From positions 2,294,001 through 2,358,000 of the forward strand of contig NW_026570227.1 in NCBI RefSeq assembly GCF_019649055.1: DNA of 64,000 bases, read 5' to 3'. How positions within the stretch are numbered: position 1 is the stretch's first letter; every line of letters starts with the position of its first letter. A program made the position numbers and the translations under genes. The stretch is from Paramacrobiotus metropolitanus. Lineage: Eukaryota > Tardigrada > Eutardigrada > Parachela > Macrobiotidae. Below are positions 62,234 through 64,000 of the stretch, piece after piece. A model generated the notes under the pieces. It made no database searches, was not told the DNA's origin, and saw only the letters and a program-made list of their open reading frames with translations.

Positions 62234-62901
62234 TCAGTAATAGCTGTTACCGCACTGTTTAAGGAACTGCTGGTAGGCTTCCTCGTCCTCGGCGGTGCGG
62301 ATGCTTCTTCGGCGCTGGTTGTCGCTCATCAGGTCGAATTTCTCCTCCTCCGACAACTGGCGGCCGACTTCCTTCCGTAAGGCACGGCGGTTATCCTGTT
62401 CACGTTCCCATTGCTGCAAAAGGTCACCGATTAGAATACCGAACAAACACAAAAGAAAGTCGCCAAAATATGGCACACCTATATTTTAATTTCCAAATTT
62501 AGGAACAGAATAGAGAGGAATTTTTCTTGTGCAGAGTATTCTTGTGCATGCAGCTTTCAAGTATAAATGTATTTTTTTAAATGTCTATAAATGTCTAATA
62601 TTTTTTTAAATGTCTATAAATGTCTAGTTTCTAATTAAGTTCTTAAGCACAATTTTTAGTGAAAAAGAAAGCGGATTTGAAAGAACGGCATTTGCAGTAA
62701 GTAATTCCTTTCAAAGCAATAAGAAACCATTGCACCATATAGCATAGATAGAAGAAATATACAAAGGTCAAGGAAGTTAAAAAATAAAAAAAATCAAATT
62801 ATTAGGCAGTCTAAAATTTAATGAAGGTCATCGGTACTTACGGCCTTGGCTTTGCCGGGAACCCATTCCTGATCCTGGGAGTTCTTCCGCGAGCTCGACA
62901 T
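62234..62901 (-). CDS. small highly charged protein, two exons (79 residues)
   Basis: Exon 1 62901-62842 (MSSSRKNSQDQEWVPGKAKA, donor GCC|gtaagt) joins in phase to exon 2 62413-62234 (acceptor tttgcag). The product continues QWEREQDNRRALRKEVGRQL, SEEEKFDLMSDNQRRRSIRT and ends QFLKQCGNSYY. It is almost entirely charged and helical, with no signal peptide or membrane segment, so cytosolic or nuclear and perhaps coiled-coil. No family recognised. A consensus TATA box about 180 bp upstream and clean splice sites make this one of the more believable small genes in the window. Confidence 0.7.
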
Positions 62902-63076
62902 TTTCAAACCGGCAGATAAAAGGTAGCGCAGACTACGAAAACCAAAGGTCACCCGAGCTGTTTACACAGCGAACGTAAGAAAACGCAGTGGCAAAAATCA
63001 GCGTACTCCTTGTGAGCGTTCAAGAAATGTAATAACACTAATTAAGCGAATGGCCTAACGAGCAGCTCGCGGCGCA

Positions 63077-63084
63077 TTTATATA
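63077..63084 (-). promoter_or_regulatory. TATA box of the small charged gene
   Basis: TATATAAA on the minus strand within a GC-rich context (CCGGCTATATAAATGCGCC). A start site about 30 bp downstream, near 63050, would give a 150 nt leader before the ATG at 62901. Confidence 0.6.
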
Positions 63085-64000
63085 GCCGGTGGCGCGCATG
63101 TCCTACTTTCCCTCAGCGCGGCGCAAGATAATCCCTCGTCACCGGAGCGCGGATACAAAAATAGCCACCCGCCGAAGCAAGCTGCGTTGTATTTTTACAT
63201 GATGCAACGGAAATGTTGACGCCGGATGGGCGCGAGATCGGGTTGTCATGTATTTGTGGATGGCATGCTGAAGTTATCCGGAAAAAATAATAATTATCAC
63301 CGCACGCTAACGGACATTCCGCAGACGTGTACCAGGAACTAACACCGCCAACATTATTTTAACTTATGCAATATTCTGGTGGCTTTTCAACAAGGTATTG
63401 GATAAGATGTAAAAATATGCACTGCGGTATTTTAACGACGGAGTTGAGCAACGGAAATTGCACAACTTTTCAAAAGGAATTAAAGTTTATTGGTGTAATT
63501 AAAGTTTATGTTTCAATCGCCGAACGCTTCGTGAACTTGGCAACATAATACTGAAATTTGGTATTGAAAATAGCAAACAGTTATACAACTACATTAACTA
63601 GAAAGATTCTGCCAGATTTTTTGCCGAATACACGTAAAAAATTTTAAGAAAATAAAAAATAAAATTCGTAATAATTATTTATACTTGTATTAAAACTTCT
63701 CTACTTGTATTAAGATTTGGTACACATACAGGAATAAATATACTTGTATAAAATTTATTATACCTTTATTTAATATGTAATTACTCTGTAGTACAACTAT
63801 ACTTGTATAAAAATTGGGTAACTGCTTATTTTTATATAATTGGCACAGGTTTTATTGTTTGCAGTTTAAAATTCAGTCTAATTACTAATAATAATGTTGT
63901 TGTTTGTATTTATTTGTATAATATTCACGAATGTGAACACATTTATTTGTTTTTCTAATAATTTGGATACGTATTGCAAATGTTGTACGCATTTATATTT
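63085..64000. other. right edge, AT-rich, nothing recognised
   Basis: After a GC-rich promoter-proximal part the sequence becomes very AT-rich. TATACTTGTATAAAA-like words recur at about 63680, 63740 and 63805, which may be a degenerate short repeat. No frame is convincing. Confidence 0.4.

Overview
This is an invertebrate nuclear genome fragment. Coding sequence is broken into short exons with GT/AG introns, there are no operons or ribosome binding sites, and several TATA boxes and AATAAA signals are visible. Between genes lie many small transposable elements, dead retrotransposon tails, minisatellites and decayed gene copies. My best guess is a tardigrade, from the orphan Tudor-like/F-box families, orphan receptor remnants and the KDZ-type gene. 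That assignment is inference; no marker gene in the window proves it.

Layout. 1-9 kb: the edge of an unknown minus-strand gene, then an 8-exon plus-strand KDZ-transposase-type gene (1183-8794) whose fourth intron holds a LINE remnant with a 416 bp ATT tail. 9.8-19.3 kb: a broken copy of the edge gene, a two-exon gene between inverted repeats, a broken rhodopsin-like receptor, a 1.7 kb minisatellite of 81 bp units and a broken minus-strand gene. 20.2-28.3 kb: a Tudor-like single-exon gene, then a 4.5 kb insertion carrying an unrecognised 5-exon gene, then a small tail-anchored membrane protein. 29.9-38.8 kb: one minus-strand gene of 11 exons, phase-consistent throughout (901 residues), stringing together MADF, THAP, BED, Myb-like and second THAP DNA-binding modules. 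39-41.6 kb: a second copy of the membrane-protein locus, which serves as the empty site for the 4.5 kb insertion and as the filled site for a hAT-type MITE. 43.3-52.6 kb: a tandem array of Tudor-like/F-box genes, two intact and two decayed. 53-63 kb: a secreted Asn/Pro-rich protein, a perfect heat-shock-element array, receptor-like exons, a decayed tandem-kinase gene and a small charged protein with a TATA promoter.

How things fit together. Duplication dominates: the membrane-protein locus is duplicated, the F-box gene is quadruplicated, and kinase and edge-gene copies are scattered. Comparing copies dates insertions and exposes target-site duplications. The best candidate for an undescribed system is the multi-domain DNA-binding gene at 29942-38814, which looks assembled from transposon-type DNA-binding domains without a catalytic domain. 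Second is the 4.5 kb insertion with its own spliced nuclear-looking gene. Exon joins given here are read by eye from phase and splice consensus; no transcript was available.
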